Positions 43,696 to 52,540 of a DNA stretch of 64,000 nucleotides are shown in pieces. Where the stretch lies: NCBI GenBank assembly GCA_017621755.1, contig JAGASL010000026.1:1-64000 (forward strand), written 5' to 3'. The stretch comes from Clostridia bacterium. GTDB taxonomy: Bacteria; Bacillota; Clostridia; Oscillospirales; CAG-272. The translations under genes were made by a program, and so were the position numbers. Position 1 is the stretch's first letter; each line of letters starts with the position of its first letter. Under the pieces are notes generated by a model. That model had not been told where the DNA came from. It made no database searches and was given only the letters and a program-made list of their open reading frames with translations.

Positions 43696-44967
43696 TTATC
43701 CTTCCTTCCCTGCACGAAGGGCCCTTTGCCCGATATCGTGGCGATAGTAGGCGTTATCAAACGAGATCTGTGCCACGTTGGCATAAGCGCCGGCAATGGC
43801 ATTGGCAAGCGTATCCGCCACGGCGGTCACGCCCAGCACACGGCCGCCGCTTGTCAGCAGCTGCCCGGCTTTTTCTTCGGCTCCTGCCACAAATACACCG
43901 TCTGCCACCGAGGTGGGAATGGTGATCGGGTATCCCTTTTCATAGGCAACCGGGTAACCATTCGAGGCCATGATCACGCAGCAGGCGTGGCGAGAAGCAA
44001 AGCGCACCTCGCATTCAACCAGCGTTTCGTTGGTAACAGCCTGCATAACTGTCAGCAGATCGCTTTCCAGCAGAGGGAGCACCACCTGCGTTTCCGGGTC
44101 GCCGAAGCGGCAGTTATACTCGATCACCTTCGGCCCGTTGGGGGTGAGCATGAGGCCGAAATAGAGGCAGCCCTTAAAGGGGCGCCCTTCGGCATTCATG
44201 GCGTTCATCGTGGGCAAAAAGATGGTTTCGCGGCAGATGGCGGCAATCTCATCCGTGTAGTACGGGTTGGGTGCGATCGTACCCATACCGCCGGTATTGA
44301 GGCCGGTATCGTTATCACCGGCACGCTTATGGTCCATAGAGGAGACCATGGGCACTACCGTTTTGCTGTCGGTAAAGGCCAGCACAGAAACCTCTGGGCC
44401 GGTGAGAAATTCCTCGATCACGATGTGGTCACCGCTCTTGCCAAAGACCTTGTCCTGCATCATCGAGCGAACAGCGTCCTTCGCTTCATCCCGCGTGGTG
44501 GCAATGATCACGCCCTTGCCCAGGGCAAGGCCGTCTGCCTTGATGACGGTAGGAATGGGTGCTGTCTCTAAATAGACAAGCGCCTTCTCCATATCGTCAA
44601 ACACCTCGTAGGCGGCGGTGGGGATGCCGTACTTTTTCATCAGGTTTTTAGAAAAAACCTTGCTGCCCTCAATAATCGCGGCGTTGGCACGCGGGCCAAA
44701 GCAGGGGATGCCCTGCTCCTCTAACGCGTCAACCGCGCCAAGAACGAGCGGATCGTCAGGCGCGACGATGGCATAATCGATCTTGTTTTCCACCGCAAAG
44801 GCGACGATGGCGGGAATATCCTTCGCGCCGATCGGCACACAGGTAGCATCAGCCGCGATGCCGCCGTTACCGGGCAGCGCAAAGATTTCTTCTACGCTTT
44901 TATTTTCCTTGATCTTTTTGATGATGGCGTGCTCTCTGCCGCCACCACCGACAACCATTACCCTCAT
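43696..44967 (-). CDS. purD: Phosphoribosylamine-glycine ligase
   Basis: A 423-residue ATP-grasp ligase forming GAR. N-terminal MVVGGGGREHAI, then HKRAGDNDTGLNTGGMG and the metal-binding EYNCRFGDPETQ. I chose the ATG at 44967 with AAGGGAAG upstream; a TTG seven codons earlier has no site. It lies between the AICAR transformylase gene and purL. Confidence 0.96.
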   Translation of the reverse strand: MRVMVVGGGGREHAIIKKIKENKSVEEIFALPGNGGIAADATCVPIGAKDIPAIVAFAVENKIDYAIVAPDDPLVLGAVDALEEQGIPCFGPRANAAIIEGSKVFSKNLMKKYGIPTAAYEVFDDMEKALVYLETAPIPTVIKADGLALGKGVIIATTRDEAKDAVRSMMQDKVFGKSGDHIVIEEFLTGPEVSVLAFTDSKTVVPMVSSMDHKRAGDNDTGLNTGGMGTIAPNPYYTDEIAAICRETIFLPTMNAMNAEGRPFKGCLYFGLMLTPNGPKVIEYNCRFGDPETQVVLPLLESDLLTVMQAVTNETLVECEVRFASRHACCVIMASNGYPVAYEKGYPITIPTSVADGVFVAGAEEKAGQLLTSGGRVLGVTAVADTLANAIAGAYANVAQISFDNAYYRHDIGQRALRAGKEG

Positions 44968-44984
44968 GCGCTTCCCTTTCCCAA

Positions 44985-46169
44985 TCAATGGTGGAAGAGA
45001 CGCATGCCGGTAAAGGACATGGTCATACCGTATTTATCGCAGCATTCGATCACGGCATCGTCACGGATAGAGCCACCGGGCTCGGCAATGTACTTAACGC
45101 CGCTCTTCTTAGCGCGCTCGATATTATCGCTGAACGGGAAGAAGGCATCCGAACCAAGAGCAACGCCATCAATGGTAGCGAGGTAGGCCTTTGCCTCTTC
45201 ATCGGTCAGCGGCTCGGGCTGGCGGGTGAAGTACTTCTGCCAGTTGCCGTCTGCGCAAACGTCCTCTTCATTCTTATTGATATAGCCGTCGATCACGTTG
45301 TCGCGATCGGGGCGGCCAAGGGTATCCTTAAAGGGCAGGTTCAGCACCTTTTCATGCTGGCGCAGGAACCAGGTATCGGCCTTGCCGCCTGCCAGGCGCG
45401 TGCAATGGATACGGGACTGCTGGCCGGCACCAACGCCGATCGCCTGCCCGTCTACGGCGAAGCAAACGGAGTTGGACTGGGTATATTTCAGAGTGATGAG
45501 CGCAATGATCAGATCGCGCACGGCGCTCTCAGGCAGATCCTTATTCGCCGTTACGATATTGGCAAGCAGCTCACGGTTGATCTCAAAATTATTTCTGCCC
45601 TGCTCGAAGGTGATGCCATAGACCTCCTTATGCTCGATGGGGGCGGGAACGTAATTCGGGTCGATCTCTACGATGTTGTAGTTACCCTTTCTCTTGCTCT
45701 TCAAAATCTCCAGTGCCTCGGGCTCATAGCCGGGGGCGATGATACCGTCAGACACCTCGCGCTTGATCATCAGCGCGGTGGTTACGTCGCAGACGTCGGA
45801 AAGAGCCACCCAGTCGCCAAACGAGCACATGCGGTCGGTACCGCGGGCGCGGGCGTAGGCACAAGCAAGAGGCGAATCGTCAAGCCCTTCGATGTCGTCT
45901 ACAAAGCAGGCCTTCTTCAGCTTATCAGAAAGCGGAATGCCAACAGCGGCAGAGGTGGGGCTGACGTGCTTAAAGGAGGTAACGGCGGGCATGCCGAGCG
46001 CTGCCTTCAGCTCCTTGACCAGCTGGTAGGAGTTGAACGCGTCTAAGAAGTTGATGTAGCCCGGGCGGCCGCAGAGGATCTTGATCGGCAGCTCCTCGCC
46101 GTTGGCCATATAGATCTTCGAGGGCTTCTGGTTCGGGTTGCAGCCGTATTTCAGTTCAAATTCTTTCAT
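44985..46169 (-). CDS. Stand-alone AICAR formyltransferase (purH-like, no cyclohydrolase domain)
   Basis: A 394-residue enzyme transferring formyl from 10-formyl-THF to AICAR. It starts with ELKYGCNPNQKPSKIYM and contains SFKHVSPTSAAVG, the transformylase lysine-histidine motif, and near the end the FFPFSDNIERAKKSGV region. The ~200-residue N-terminal IMP cyclohydrolase domain of ordinary PurH is absent; the cyclohydrolase is supplied by the adjacent PurO-type gene. GAGGAA precedes the ATG. Confidence 0.93.
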   Translation of the reverse strand: MKEFELKYGCNPNQKPSKIYMANGEELPIKILCGRPGYINFLDAFNSYQLVKELKAALGMPAVTSFKHVSPTSAAVGIPLSDKLKKACFVDDIEGLDDSPLACAYARARGTDRMCSFGDWVALSDVCDVTTALMIKREVSDGIIAPGYEPEALEILKSKRKGNYNIVEIDPNYVPAPIEHKEVYGITFEQGRNNFEINRELLANIVTANKDLPESAVRDLIIALITLKYTQSNSVCFAVDGQAIGVGAGQQSRIHCTRLAGGKADTWFLRQHEKVLNLPFKDTLGRPDRDNVIDGYINKNEEDVCADGNWQKYFTRQPEPLTDEEAKAYLATIDGVALGSDAFFPFSDNIERAKKSGVKYIAEPGGSIRDDAVIECCDKYGMTMSFTGMRLFHH

Positions 46170-46179
46170 CGTCTATTCC

Positions 46180-46899
46180 TCACTTATTCTTATTGATCAT
46201 GCGGTTTTCAACCTCGCCGGTGGCAAGATCGGTATAACGAACGTACAGAGAGATCTTATTATCCTCGTTCAGGGCACCCCAAAGCGATTCGGTGAAATAA
46301 TCAATATCATCCGGGATGATGACGCGCTCAGGCTCGCCCTGGAAGGTGGGGATGGGATTGCCATCGCACACGTAGGTGTGGATAAAGTGGCCAAGACCGG
46401 GCAGCGCGGCATACGAGAAGGTATAGCGGTTGCAGGCAGTGCCCTCGGGGTCGGCGCTCTTAAGAATGCTCATTTCATAGGTAAAATCCCCATTCGCAAA
46501 GGTCAGCATACCGCTGATGCGGGGGGTAAGGTTGGGGGCATCCGGCTCGAACTCACGCACCTTAAGCGATTCGCTGAAGGTTTTGCCGGCGGCAACGCCA
46601 TCGTAAATGGTGTCGGTCTGGTCGCCGTTGGTCACGATCAGCTTGTTCTCCAACTGGCGGATGGCGGCGTAAATGATCAGGCTGGGATCCTCTACGCGGG
46701 AGGCATCAAACGGCTCGGTATACACCGCGCCATTCTTTTCGGTAAAGATGCGGTTGCGGCTGTTGCTGCTTCTGCCCATGATAAAATAGGCGGTGGCAGC
46801 CTTTTTGCCATCGGCAGTTTTGCCGATCACGATGCCGCGGCCAACATAGGCATTATCGCGGATCAGGGGGGCGATATCATGAATTTCGTAGATATTCAT
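46180..46899 (-). CDS. purO: PurO-type IMP cyclohydrolase
   Basis: A 239-residue protein of the archaeal-type IMP cyclohydrolase family, which closes FAICAR to IMP. Recognisable are the NAYVGRGIVIGKTADG start, YFIMGRSSNSRNR and VYTEPFDASRVEDPSLIIY. It is unrelated to the PurH cyclohydrolase. The gene sits 10 bases upstream of the separate AICAR transformylase, so the pair replaces bifunctional PurH. AAAGGATAAG precedes the ATG. Confidence 0.92.
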   Translation of the reverse strand: MNIYEIHDIAPLIRDNAYVGRGIVIGKTADGKKAATAYFIMGRSSNSRNRIFTEKNGAVYTEPFDASRVEDPSLIIYAAIRQLENKLIVTNGDQTDTIYDGVAAGKTFSESLKVREFEPDAPNLTPRISGMLTFANGDFTYEMSILKSADPEGTACNRYTFSYAALPGLGHFIHTYVCDGNPIPTFQGEPERVIIPDDIDYFTESLWGALNEDNKISLYVRYTDLATGEVENRMINKNK

Positions 46900-46945
46900 T
46901 CTCTCTTATCCTTTCTTTGCCGGAGGAACCAAGCCTCCACGTTTT

Positions 46946-47554
46946 TTACTGATTAGCAGTCATCGCGGCCGAGACCTTCTCAACCGCGGCAGGCAGGATC
47001 TGCCATTCTGCCAGGCGCATCACGCGCTTTTGCAGCGTTTCAGGGGTATCATTCTCGCGGATGGCAACGGCCTTTTGCATAATGATGCGGCCGCCATCCG
47101 GCACCTCGTTAACAAAATGAACGGTAGCGCCCGTCACCTTTACGCCGTAGGCAAGCGCCGCCTCATGCACGCGCAGGCCGTAAAAGCCCTTGCCGCAGAA
47201 GGAGGGGATGAGCGAGGGATGCACGTTGATAATTCTTTCGGGGTAAGCGCTTGTAAAGCGCTCGCTGAGAATGGCCATGAAGCCGGCCAGCACGATCAGA
47301 TCGATCTTGTTTTCAGAAAGCAACGCCATGATACGGTCTTCAAAGACCTCTTGCGTCAGGCACTCCTTTTTCAGCACGGTGGCGGTAGGAATACCGGCAT
47401 TCGCCGCACGCTGCAGGGCATAAGCATCTGCCTTGTTGGAGATGACCAGCTCGATTTTGCCGCTCTTCAGCTTCCCTTCCCGCTCGGCCTTGATCAGGGC
47501 GCCAAGATTGGTGCCACCACCCGAGACAAGAACGGCAATGCGTGCCGTTTTCAT
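46946..47554 (-). CDS. purN: Phosphoribosylglycinamide formyltransferase 1
   Basis: A 202-residue folate-dependent transformylase of GAR. Motifs: [13 protein letters not shown], catalytic [10 protein letters not shown] and [10 protein letters not shown] with the conserved aspartate. It uses 10-formyl-THF, made by Fhs in this operon. The start overlaps the purM stop (ATGA). Confidence 0.95.
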   Translation of the reverse strand: MKTARIAVLVSGGGTNLGALIKAEREGKLKSGKIELVISNKADAYALQRAANAGIPTATVLKKECLTQEVFEDRIMALLSENKIDLIVLAGFMAILSERFTSAYPERIINVHPSLIPSFCGKGFYGLRVHEAALAYGVKVTGATVHFVNEVPDGGRIIMQKAVAIRENDTPETLQKRVMRLAEWQILPAAVEKVSAAMTANQ

Positions 47555-48594
47555 AGGATCACCTTATCTTCCGAACGAACGATCTTACCGATCACGTAAG
47601 CATCCTCGCCATTGGCCTGCAGGATAGCCAGCGCACGGTCAACATCCTCGGCTGCTACGACCACGCTCATGCCAACGCCCATGTTAAAGGTGTTGAACAT
47701 ATCACGCTCGCTGATATTGCCGGTCTTAGCCAGCAGATCGAAGATGGGCAGGATGCGGATATCCTTCTTATCAATCTTCACGCCCAGGCCATCCGGAATA
47801 GAGCGCGGCATATTTTCATAGAAGCCGCCACCCGTAATATGGGAAACACCCTTGACCTTGACCTCTTCAAACAGGGCCAGCATAGGCTTTACGTAGATCT
47901 TGGTAGGAGTAAGCAGGGTCTCGCCAAGAGACTTGCCGCCCAGCGCATCCACGGGGGCATGCAGATCACAATGCTCTACGTCAAAAACACGGCGTACCAG
48001 CGAAAAGCCATTAGAATGTACGCCCGAGGAAGGCAGCGCGATCATCACATCCCCTTCCTTCATGCTGCTCTTATCAATGACCTGCTCGCGGTCTACGATA
48101 CCGACGGCAAAGCCGGCCAGATCATATTCATCGATCGGATAGAAGCCGGGCATCTCTGCCGTCTCACCGCCGATCAGCTCGGCGCCGGACTGCACGCAGC
48201 CCTCGGCCACGCCGCCAACAATGTCAGCGATCTTTTCAGGCACATTTTTGCCGCAAGCAATGTAGTCGAGGAAGAAGAGGGGCTTTGCGCCGCAGCAGAG
48301 CACATCGTTAACGCACATAGCTACGCAGTCGATGCCCACGGTATCGTGCTTGTCCATCAGGAAGGCCAGCTTCAGCTTGGTGCCAACGCCATCGGTGCCG
48401 GAAACGAGAACGGGGTTCTTATAGCCGGTCAGATCGAGGGCAAAAAGGCCGCCAAAGCCACCGATATCGGTTGCCTTGCCGTTCATCATGGTGCGGGCGA
48501 TGTGCTTTTTCATCAGCTCAACGGCCTTGTAGCCGGCGGTAATATCCACACCAGCGGCGGCGTAGCTGTCAGACTTAGATTGCATATTCATCAT
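47551..48594 (-). CDS. purM: Phosphoribosylformylglycinamidine cyclo-ligase
   Basis: A 347-residue AIR synthetase. Motifs: [17 protein letters not shown] at the N-terminus, [27 protein letters not shown] and [10 protein letters not shown]. It closes FGAM to AIR. AAAGGAAAC precedes the ATG; 18 bases after the purF-like gene. Confidence 0.96.
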   Translation of the reverse strand: MMNMQSKSDSYAAAGVDITAGYKAVELMKKHIARTMMNGKATDIGGFGGLFALDLTGYKNPVLVSGTDGVGTKLKLAFLMDKHDTVGIDCVAMCVNDVLCCGAKPLFFLDYIACGKNVPEKIADIVGGVAEGCVQSGAELIGGETAEMPGFYPIDEYDLAGFAVGIVDREQVIDKSSMKEGDVMIALPSSGVHSNGFSLVRRVFDVEHCDLHAPVDALGGKSLGETLLTPTKIYVKPMLALFEEVKVKGVSHITGGGFYENMPRSIPDGLGVKIDKKDIRILPIFDLLAKTGNISERDMFNTFNMGVGMSVVVAAEDVDRALAILQANGEDAYVIGKIVRSEDKVIL

Positions 48595-48612
48595 TTTTGT
48601 TTCCTTTCGTGA

Positions 48613-50037
48613 TCATTCTTTCCCGTTCCAGCAATAGGTGCAAAGCTTACACGGCTCTAACCCTATCGCACGAACAATGCCCTCAAGCGACTGGAATTCA
48701 AGCGAAGCAAGATGCAGCTTTTCACAAATGGCGCGGCGCATATTTTTACCGCGCTCGGTGGTACCATCACTATATTCCTCGATATGCTGAAAGCCTTCCT
48801 CGCCCTCCAGCTCCATAATGGTGCGGCGAGCAATCAGCTCCATATCGCTTGTAGCGCGAGAGAAGTTTAGATATTTACAGCCGTACATGACGGGCGGGCA
48901 GGCAGAGCGCATGTGTACAGACTTGGCACCACTGTCATAAAGAAACTCTACCGTCTCGCGCAGCTGCGTGCCACGAACGATAGAATCGTCTACAAACAGC
49001 AAATTGCGATCTACGATCAGATCGTGTACCGGGATCTGCTTCATTTTTGCGATCTTGTTTCGGTCTACCTGCTTGGCCGGCGTAAAGCTGCGCGGCCAGG
49101 TTGGCGTATACTTGATAAAGGGGCGCGCAAACGGAATATCGCTCTTGCTGGCGTAGCCAATGGCGTGCGGTGTACCGGAATCCGGAATACCGCTGACGAA
49201 TTCAACGCCCTCGGCATTGCCGCGCGCTGCATCCGTTTCTGCCATGATGGCACCGTTGCGATAACGCATAGCCTCTACGTTCACGCCCTCATAGGTGGCG
49301 GTAGGATAGCCATAGTAGCTCCAAAGAAAAGCACACATGCGCATTTCCTTGCCGGGGGCTGCCAGCTGCTCTACCCCATCGGGCGATAGCTCTACGATCT
49401 CGCCCGGGCCAAGCTCGCCATAGGCGCTATAGCCCAGCTTTTCGTAGGCAAAGGATTCAAAGGTAACGGCGTAGCCATCCTCGTTTTTGCCGATCAGCAC
49501 CGGCAAGCGGCCAAGGCGATCGCGCGCGGCGATGATATTGCCGTTTTCTTTTAAGATCAGTATGGTGATCGAGCCCTCGATCACCTCTCCCACAAAGCGA
49601 ATGCCCTCGGCAAAGCTGGGTCTGGTGCTGACCAACGCTGCCACCAGCTCGGTCGAATTCACGGCCCCCCCTGTCATGGCGTTGAACTGGCCGCCGCCCT
49701 CCTCTAAATAGGTGCGAATCAGATCCTCACTGTTGCGAATGAGGCCAACCGTACCGATGGCAAATTTACCAAGCCGCGAGCGGATGAGGAGCGGCTGCGG
49801 ATCAGAATCGCTGATGCAGCCGATAGCGGCCGTGCCTGTCATTTCCTCAAACACGTGCTCAAACTTGGTGCGGAACGGCGAATTTTCAATATTATGGATC
49901 ACGCGCTGCAGCCCACGCGCGGGGTCAAAGGCGGCAAGACCGCCACGACGCGTGCCGAGATGCGAGTGATAATCGGTTCCAAAAAACACGTCTGCCAAGC
50001 ATTCTTTGCGGGACGTGATGCCGAAAAAGCCTCCCAT
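48613..50037 (-). CDS. purF: PurF-like amidophosphoribosyltransferase lacking the glutaminase nucleophile
   Basis: 474 residues. The C-terminal half has the phosphoribosyltransferase loop LFVDDSIVRGTQLRE and PFARPFIKYTPTWPR. The N-terminal Ntn-glutaminase half is degenerate: the chain begins MGGFFGI where PurF begins with a catalytic cysteine (MCGI), and an in-frame stop lies four codons upstream, so no cysteine can be added. The glutamine-binding HxRYST and NGN motifs of PurF are also replaced (GCISDSD, TVGLIRN). The protein could still make phosphoribosylamine from PRPP with free ammonia. It retains a C-terminal cysteine cluster (CKLCTYC). It is the only purF-like gene in the window and sits in the normal place. 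Confidence 0.9.
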   Translation of the reverse strand: MGGFFGITSRKECLADVFFGTDYHSHLGTRRGGLAAFDPARGLQRVIHNIENSPFRTKFEHVFEEMTGTAAIGCISDSDPQPLLIRSRLGKFAIGTVGLIRNSEDLIRTYLEEGGGQFNAMTGGAVNSTELVAALVSTRPSFAEGIRFVGEVIEGSITILILKENGNIIAARDRLGRLPVLIGKNEDGYAVTFESFAYEKLGYSAYGELGPGEIVELSPDGVEQLAAPGKEMRMCAFLWSYYGYPTATYEGVNVEAMRYRNGAIMAETDAARGNAEGVEFVSGIPDSGTPHAIGYASKSDIPFARPFIKYTPTWPRSFTPAKQVDRNKIAKMKQIPVHDLIVDRNLLFVDDSIVRGTQLRETVEFLYDSGAKSVHMRSACPPVMYGCKYLNFSRATSDMELIARRTIMELEGEEGFQHIEEYSDGTTERGKNMRRAICEKLHLASLEFQSLEGIVRAIGLEPCKLCTYCWNGKE

Positions 50038-50049
50038 CGCTTTTCCTGC

Positions 50050-50730
50050 TTATGCGAAGAAGAGCTTCGAGAGCGTCATGGGATCGATGTACTGGCCATC
50101 CTTATATACACGCATATTGCCAGAGGCGATCTCGTCGATCAGCATGACCTTACCTTCTTTATCGTAACCAAACTCAAACTTGATATCGTACAGCACAAGG
50201 CCCTTTTCCTTCAGATCGTCTGCTACGATCTGTGTGATCTTCTGGGTCATTTCCTTAATAGCGTCATACTGCTCTGCCGTCATAACACCAAGATCGACCA
50301 GACCGTCCTTGGTTACCAGCGGGTCGCCCTTTTCATCATTCTTAAAGGTGGTCTCTACGTAAGCGGGCAGATCAGCACCCTCTTCGATATAGTCGCTGTA
50401 GCGGCGGTAAAAGCTACCAACTGCCTTGTGGCGGCAAATAACCTCAAGGCCCTTGCCAAAAGCCTTGGCAGGAAGAACCTCCATGGTGGTATCAGCCAGG
50501 TTAGCGCTGACATAGTGGGTCTTAATGCCGGCAGCATTCACCTTCTCAAAGAAGTAAATCGACATGCGCAGATTTACATCACCAACGCCCTCAATGGTCA
50601 GGCCAACGGCATTCTCGCCGGGATCAAACACGCCGTCCTTGCCGGTGCAATCATCCTTAAACTTCAAAAGATAATTGCCGTTTTCAAGCGCGTAAACATT
50701 TTTGGTCTTACCGGTGTAAACAAGTTCCAT
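50050..50730 (-). CDS. purC: Phosphoribosylaminoimidazole-succinocarboxamide synthase
   Basis: A 226-residue SAICAR synthase. Motifs: [29 protein letters not shown] and [18 protein letters not shown]. The ATG at 50730 has AAAGGAG upstream; the frame extends further but without a ribosome site. Second gene of the purine operon. Confidence 0.95.
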   Translation of the reverse strand: MELVYTGKTKNVYALENGNYLLKFKDDCTGKDGVFDPGENAVGLTIEGVGDVNLRMSIYFFEKVNAAGIKTHYVSANLADTTMEVLPAKAFGKGLEVICRHKAVGSFYRRYSDYIEEGADLPAYVETTFKNDEKGDPLVTKDGLVDLGVMTAEQYDAIKEMTQKITQIVADDLKEKGLVLYDIKFEFGYDKEGKVMLIDEIASGNMRVYKDGQYIDPMTLSKLFFA

Positions 50731-50764
50731 GGTTGTTTCTCCTTTTATTTTACAAATTTTATTA

Positions 50765-51259
50765 TCAGTTATTAAGTGCCGCGGCAATCTCTGCATCCTT
50801 TTTCAGAACCTTTTCCCGATCAGCCTGGCGGCGGGCCACCAGCTTCTCGGCCAAGGCTTCATCCGAAAGGGCGAGAATTTCGGCCGCAAGCAAAGCGGCA
50901 TTGACACCCCCGTTAATGGCAACAGTAGCTACAGGAATGCCAGAGGGCATCTGAACTGTTGACAAAAGGGCGTCAATGCCGTCAAGATTAGAGGACTTGC
51001 AAGGGATGCCAATAACGGGCAGCGTGGTAGCGGCAGCTACGGCGCCTGCCAGGTGTGCGGCCATACCGGCTGCGGCGATCATCACGCCAAAGCCGTTTGC
51101 GCGCGCCTCGCGAGAGAAGCGTGCAGCCTCCTCGGGCGTTCTGTGCGCAGAATATACGTGTACCTCGTAAGGGATAGAAAGAGACACCAGGGTGTCTACG
51201 GTTTTTTGTACGATCGGCAGATCGCTGTCGCTGCCCATCAGAATACCGACTTTTTTCAT
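50765..51259 (-). CDS. purE: 5-(carboxyamino)imidazole ribonucleotide mutase / AIR carboxylase
   Basis: A 164-residue PurE. Motifs: [26 protein letters not shown] and [24 protein letters not shown]. No purK is in the window, so a class II (direct CO2) activity is possible. It is the first gene of the operon, behind the ZTP riboswitch. The ATG at 51259 has only a distant GGAAAGG site; this may be part of the control. Confidence 0.93.
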   Translation of the reverse strand: MKKVGILMGSDSDLPIVQKTVDTLVSLSIPYEVHVYSAHRTPEEAARFSREARANGFGVMIAAAGMAAHLAGAVAAATTLPVIGIPCKSSNLDGIDALLSTVQMPSGIPVATVAINGGVNAALLAAEILALSDEALAEKLVARRQADREKVLKKDAEIAAALNN

Positions 51260-51318
51260 ACTGAATACCAGCCTTTCCAATTTTCTTTTTGCAGAAGATG
51301 CCGTGCACGCCAAAAATG

Positions 51319-51358
51319 AAAAAAGGCGCACTTATTCCGCAAATGAAATAGGTGTGCC
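51319..51358 (-). terminator. Expression-platform terminator of ZTP riboswitch
   Basis: On the minus strand, GGCACACCTATTTC (51345-51358) pairs with GAATAAGTGCGCC (51325-51337) with wobble pairs and is followed by a T6 tract (51319-51324). The 5' arm overlaps the aptamer's CTGGGCA, so ligand binding would prevent the terminator. Confidence 0.85.
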
Positions 51359-51425
51359 CAGACGGTCGGCATATGTCAGATCTTTGCTCCACTGTGGTAG
51401 CCCACAATTATCCGTCAGGCGCAAA
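51346..51425 (-). promoter_or_regulatory. ZTP (pfl-type) riboswitch
   Basis: Minus-strand leader of purE. It contains the two conserved halves of the pfl/ZTP aptamer: a 5' hairpin with CGCCTGACGG … TGTGGGCTACCACAGTGGAGC, and the 3' element GCCGACCGTCTGGGCA. ZTP/ZMP accumulates when 10-formyl-THF is short; binding should switch transcription on. Boundaries are approximate. The genes downstream include both folate-dependent transformylases and fhs, which fits well. Confidence 0.88.
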
Positions 51426-51450
51426 AACCCCGAAACCAAATCACGATAAT

Positions 51451-51479
51451 ATTGTATCACATTTCATGCAAAATGTCAA
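51451..51479 (-). promoter_or_regulatory. Promoter of purine operon
   Basis: On the minus strand perfect TTGACA (51474-51479), 17-base spacer and TACAAT (51451-51456). Transcription would start about 20 bases before the riboswitch. The rest of the 344-base gap holds this promoter, the riboswitch, and an AT-rich stretch (51480-51558) with nothing I can identify. Confidence 0.85.
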
Positions 51480-51558
51480 GTATATTTTTCGACATGTTGC
51501 CTTGTCTTTTTTGCCAAAAATAACGCCTTTTTTCTCATTCTTTTTGACAAAAACGGAA

Positions 51559-51587
51559 AGAGGACACCGAACGACACGGTGCCCTCT
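51559..51587 (-). terminator. Terminator of HpcH/HpaI aldolase gene
   Basis: An 11-base-pair stem AGAGGACACCG (51559-51569) with CGGTGCCCTCT (51577-51587), one G·T pair; on the minus strand it is followed by TTTCCGTTTTTG. Confidence 0.75.
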
Positions 51588-51603
51588 CGCGCTTGGGGCT
51601 ACT

Positions 51604-52377
51604 TTACAGCCCCTTATGGATCCTTTTCATGTTTTCACAGTTTCTTACGGCGCTGTCGCGAATGAAATCAAAATCCGCGCCGGCGGTGATCATATCCGCG
51701 CCCAGATCATGCCAGTGCTGAATGATCTCGCTTGTATAGCCGGCTGCCGCTACCATGGCGTATTTGCCGTTTTCGTGCAGCTTTTCCATGGTGGAGCGAA
51801 TAACGTCGGTGATCCTTTCGCCATACACGTCACCCAGCACGCCATAAGAGCCGGACAGATCGCACGGGCCAAAGACGTAACCATCAATATATTCGTTCTT
51901 CATGATCTCGTCCAGGTTCTCCACCGTTTCGCGATGCTCGATCTGAATAAAGCGAGCGATCCCCTTAACGCTTGCCTCGGCATAGGCCAAGGAATCCTTA
52001 TAGCCGTAATCACAGGCATTGCGTGGGCCAAAGCCACGATTGCCGTGCGGTGGGTAAAGCGTAGAGGCGATCAGGCGGTCGGCCTCCTCTGGCGTTTTTA
52101 CCATGGGAAAAATGATACCGTCTACCCCCATTTCTAAGATCTTTTTGGTTGCGGTCAGATCATCCTGCGAGGCGCGCACGACCACCGGCGTGCCGGTTGC
52201 CTGCAGGGCGATGATATGCCCCAGCAGCGTTTCGTAGGACATGCAAGCATGCTCGGTATCTACCCACACGTAGTCATAGCCGGCAAGGCCGGCGATCTTG
52301 GCAGACGCAATATCGGTCATTTCCACGTACATGCCGATCAGCTTTTCTTTATTTCTCATTCTCTCCGCCAGCAGCAT
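51604..52377 (-). CDS. HpcH/HpaI-family aldolase
   Basis: A 257-residue class II aldolase of the HpcH/HpaI/citrate-lyase family, TIM barrel. Visible: VWVDTEHACMSYETL, PVVVRASQDD, metal ligands in FIQIEHRETVENLDEI and GPCDLSGSYG. Relatives cleave 2-keto-3-deoxy sugar acids or 4-hydroxy-2-oxo acids to pyruvate and an aldehyde. The substrate is not predictable. It has its own promoter and terminator and is monocistronic. Confidence 0.88.
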   Translation of the reverse strand: MLLAERMRNKEKLIGMYVEMTDIASAKIAGLAGYDYVWVDTEHACMSYETLLGHIIALQATGTPVVVRASQDDLTATKKILEMGVDGIIFPMVKTPEEADRLIASTLYPPHGNRGFGPRNACDYGYKDSLAYAEASVKGIARFIQIEHRETVENLDEIMKNEYIDGYVFGPCDLSGSYGVLGDVYGERITDVIRSTMEKLHENGKYAMVAAAGYTSEIIQHWHDLGADMITAGADFDFIRDSAVRNCENMKRIHKGL

Positions 52378-52411
52378 AGAATATACCTTCTTTCCGTTTT
52401 ATAGCGCTTTC

Positions 52412-52440
52412 ATTATAGCGCGCCACGTTGCGTTTTGCAA
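52412..52440 (-). promoter_or_regulatory. Promoter of aldolase gene
   Basis: On the minus strand TTGCAA (52435-52440), 17-base spacer, TATAAT (52412-52417); AAGGT ribosome site follows before the ATG at 52377. Confidence 0.7.
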
Positions 52441-52509
52441 TATCACAAACAGACGTGGCCATCTCATTTTCGGACATCGCGGAGGGGATAAAGCACCCCT
52501 AATGCAGAA

Positions 52510-52536
52510 AGCCGAGGTGCATGCAGCACCTCGGCT
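52510..52536. terminator. Terminator after M20 peptidase gene
   Basis: An 11-base-pair stem AGCCGAGGTGC (52510-52520) with GCACCTCGGCT (52526-52536), loop ATGCA. T-rich on the plus side and A-rich on the other. Confidence 0.78.
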
Positions 52537-52540
52537 TTCG

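Noticed and set aside
46180..46899. Archaeal origin of the whole region because of PurO and split GuaA
   Set aside because: Promoters, ribosome sites, SCIFF, PyrR, RecQ and the ZTP riboswitch are clearly bacterial (Clostridia); only these genes are archaeal-like.
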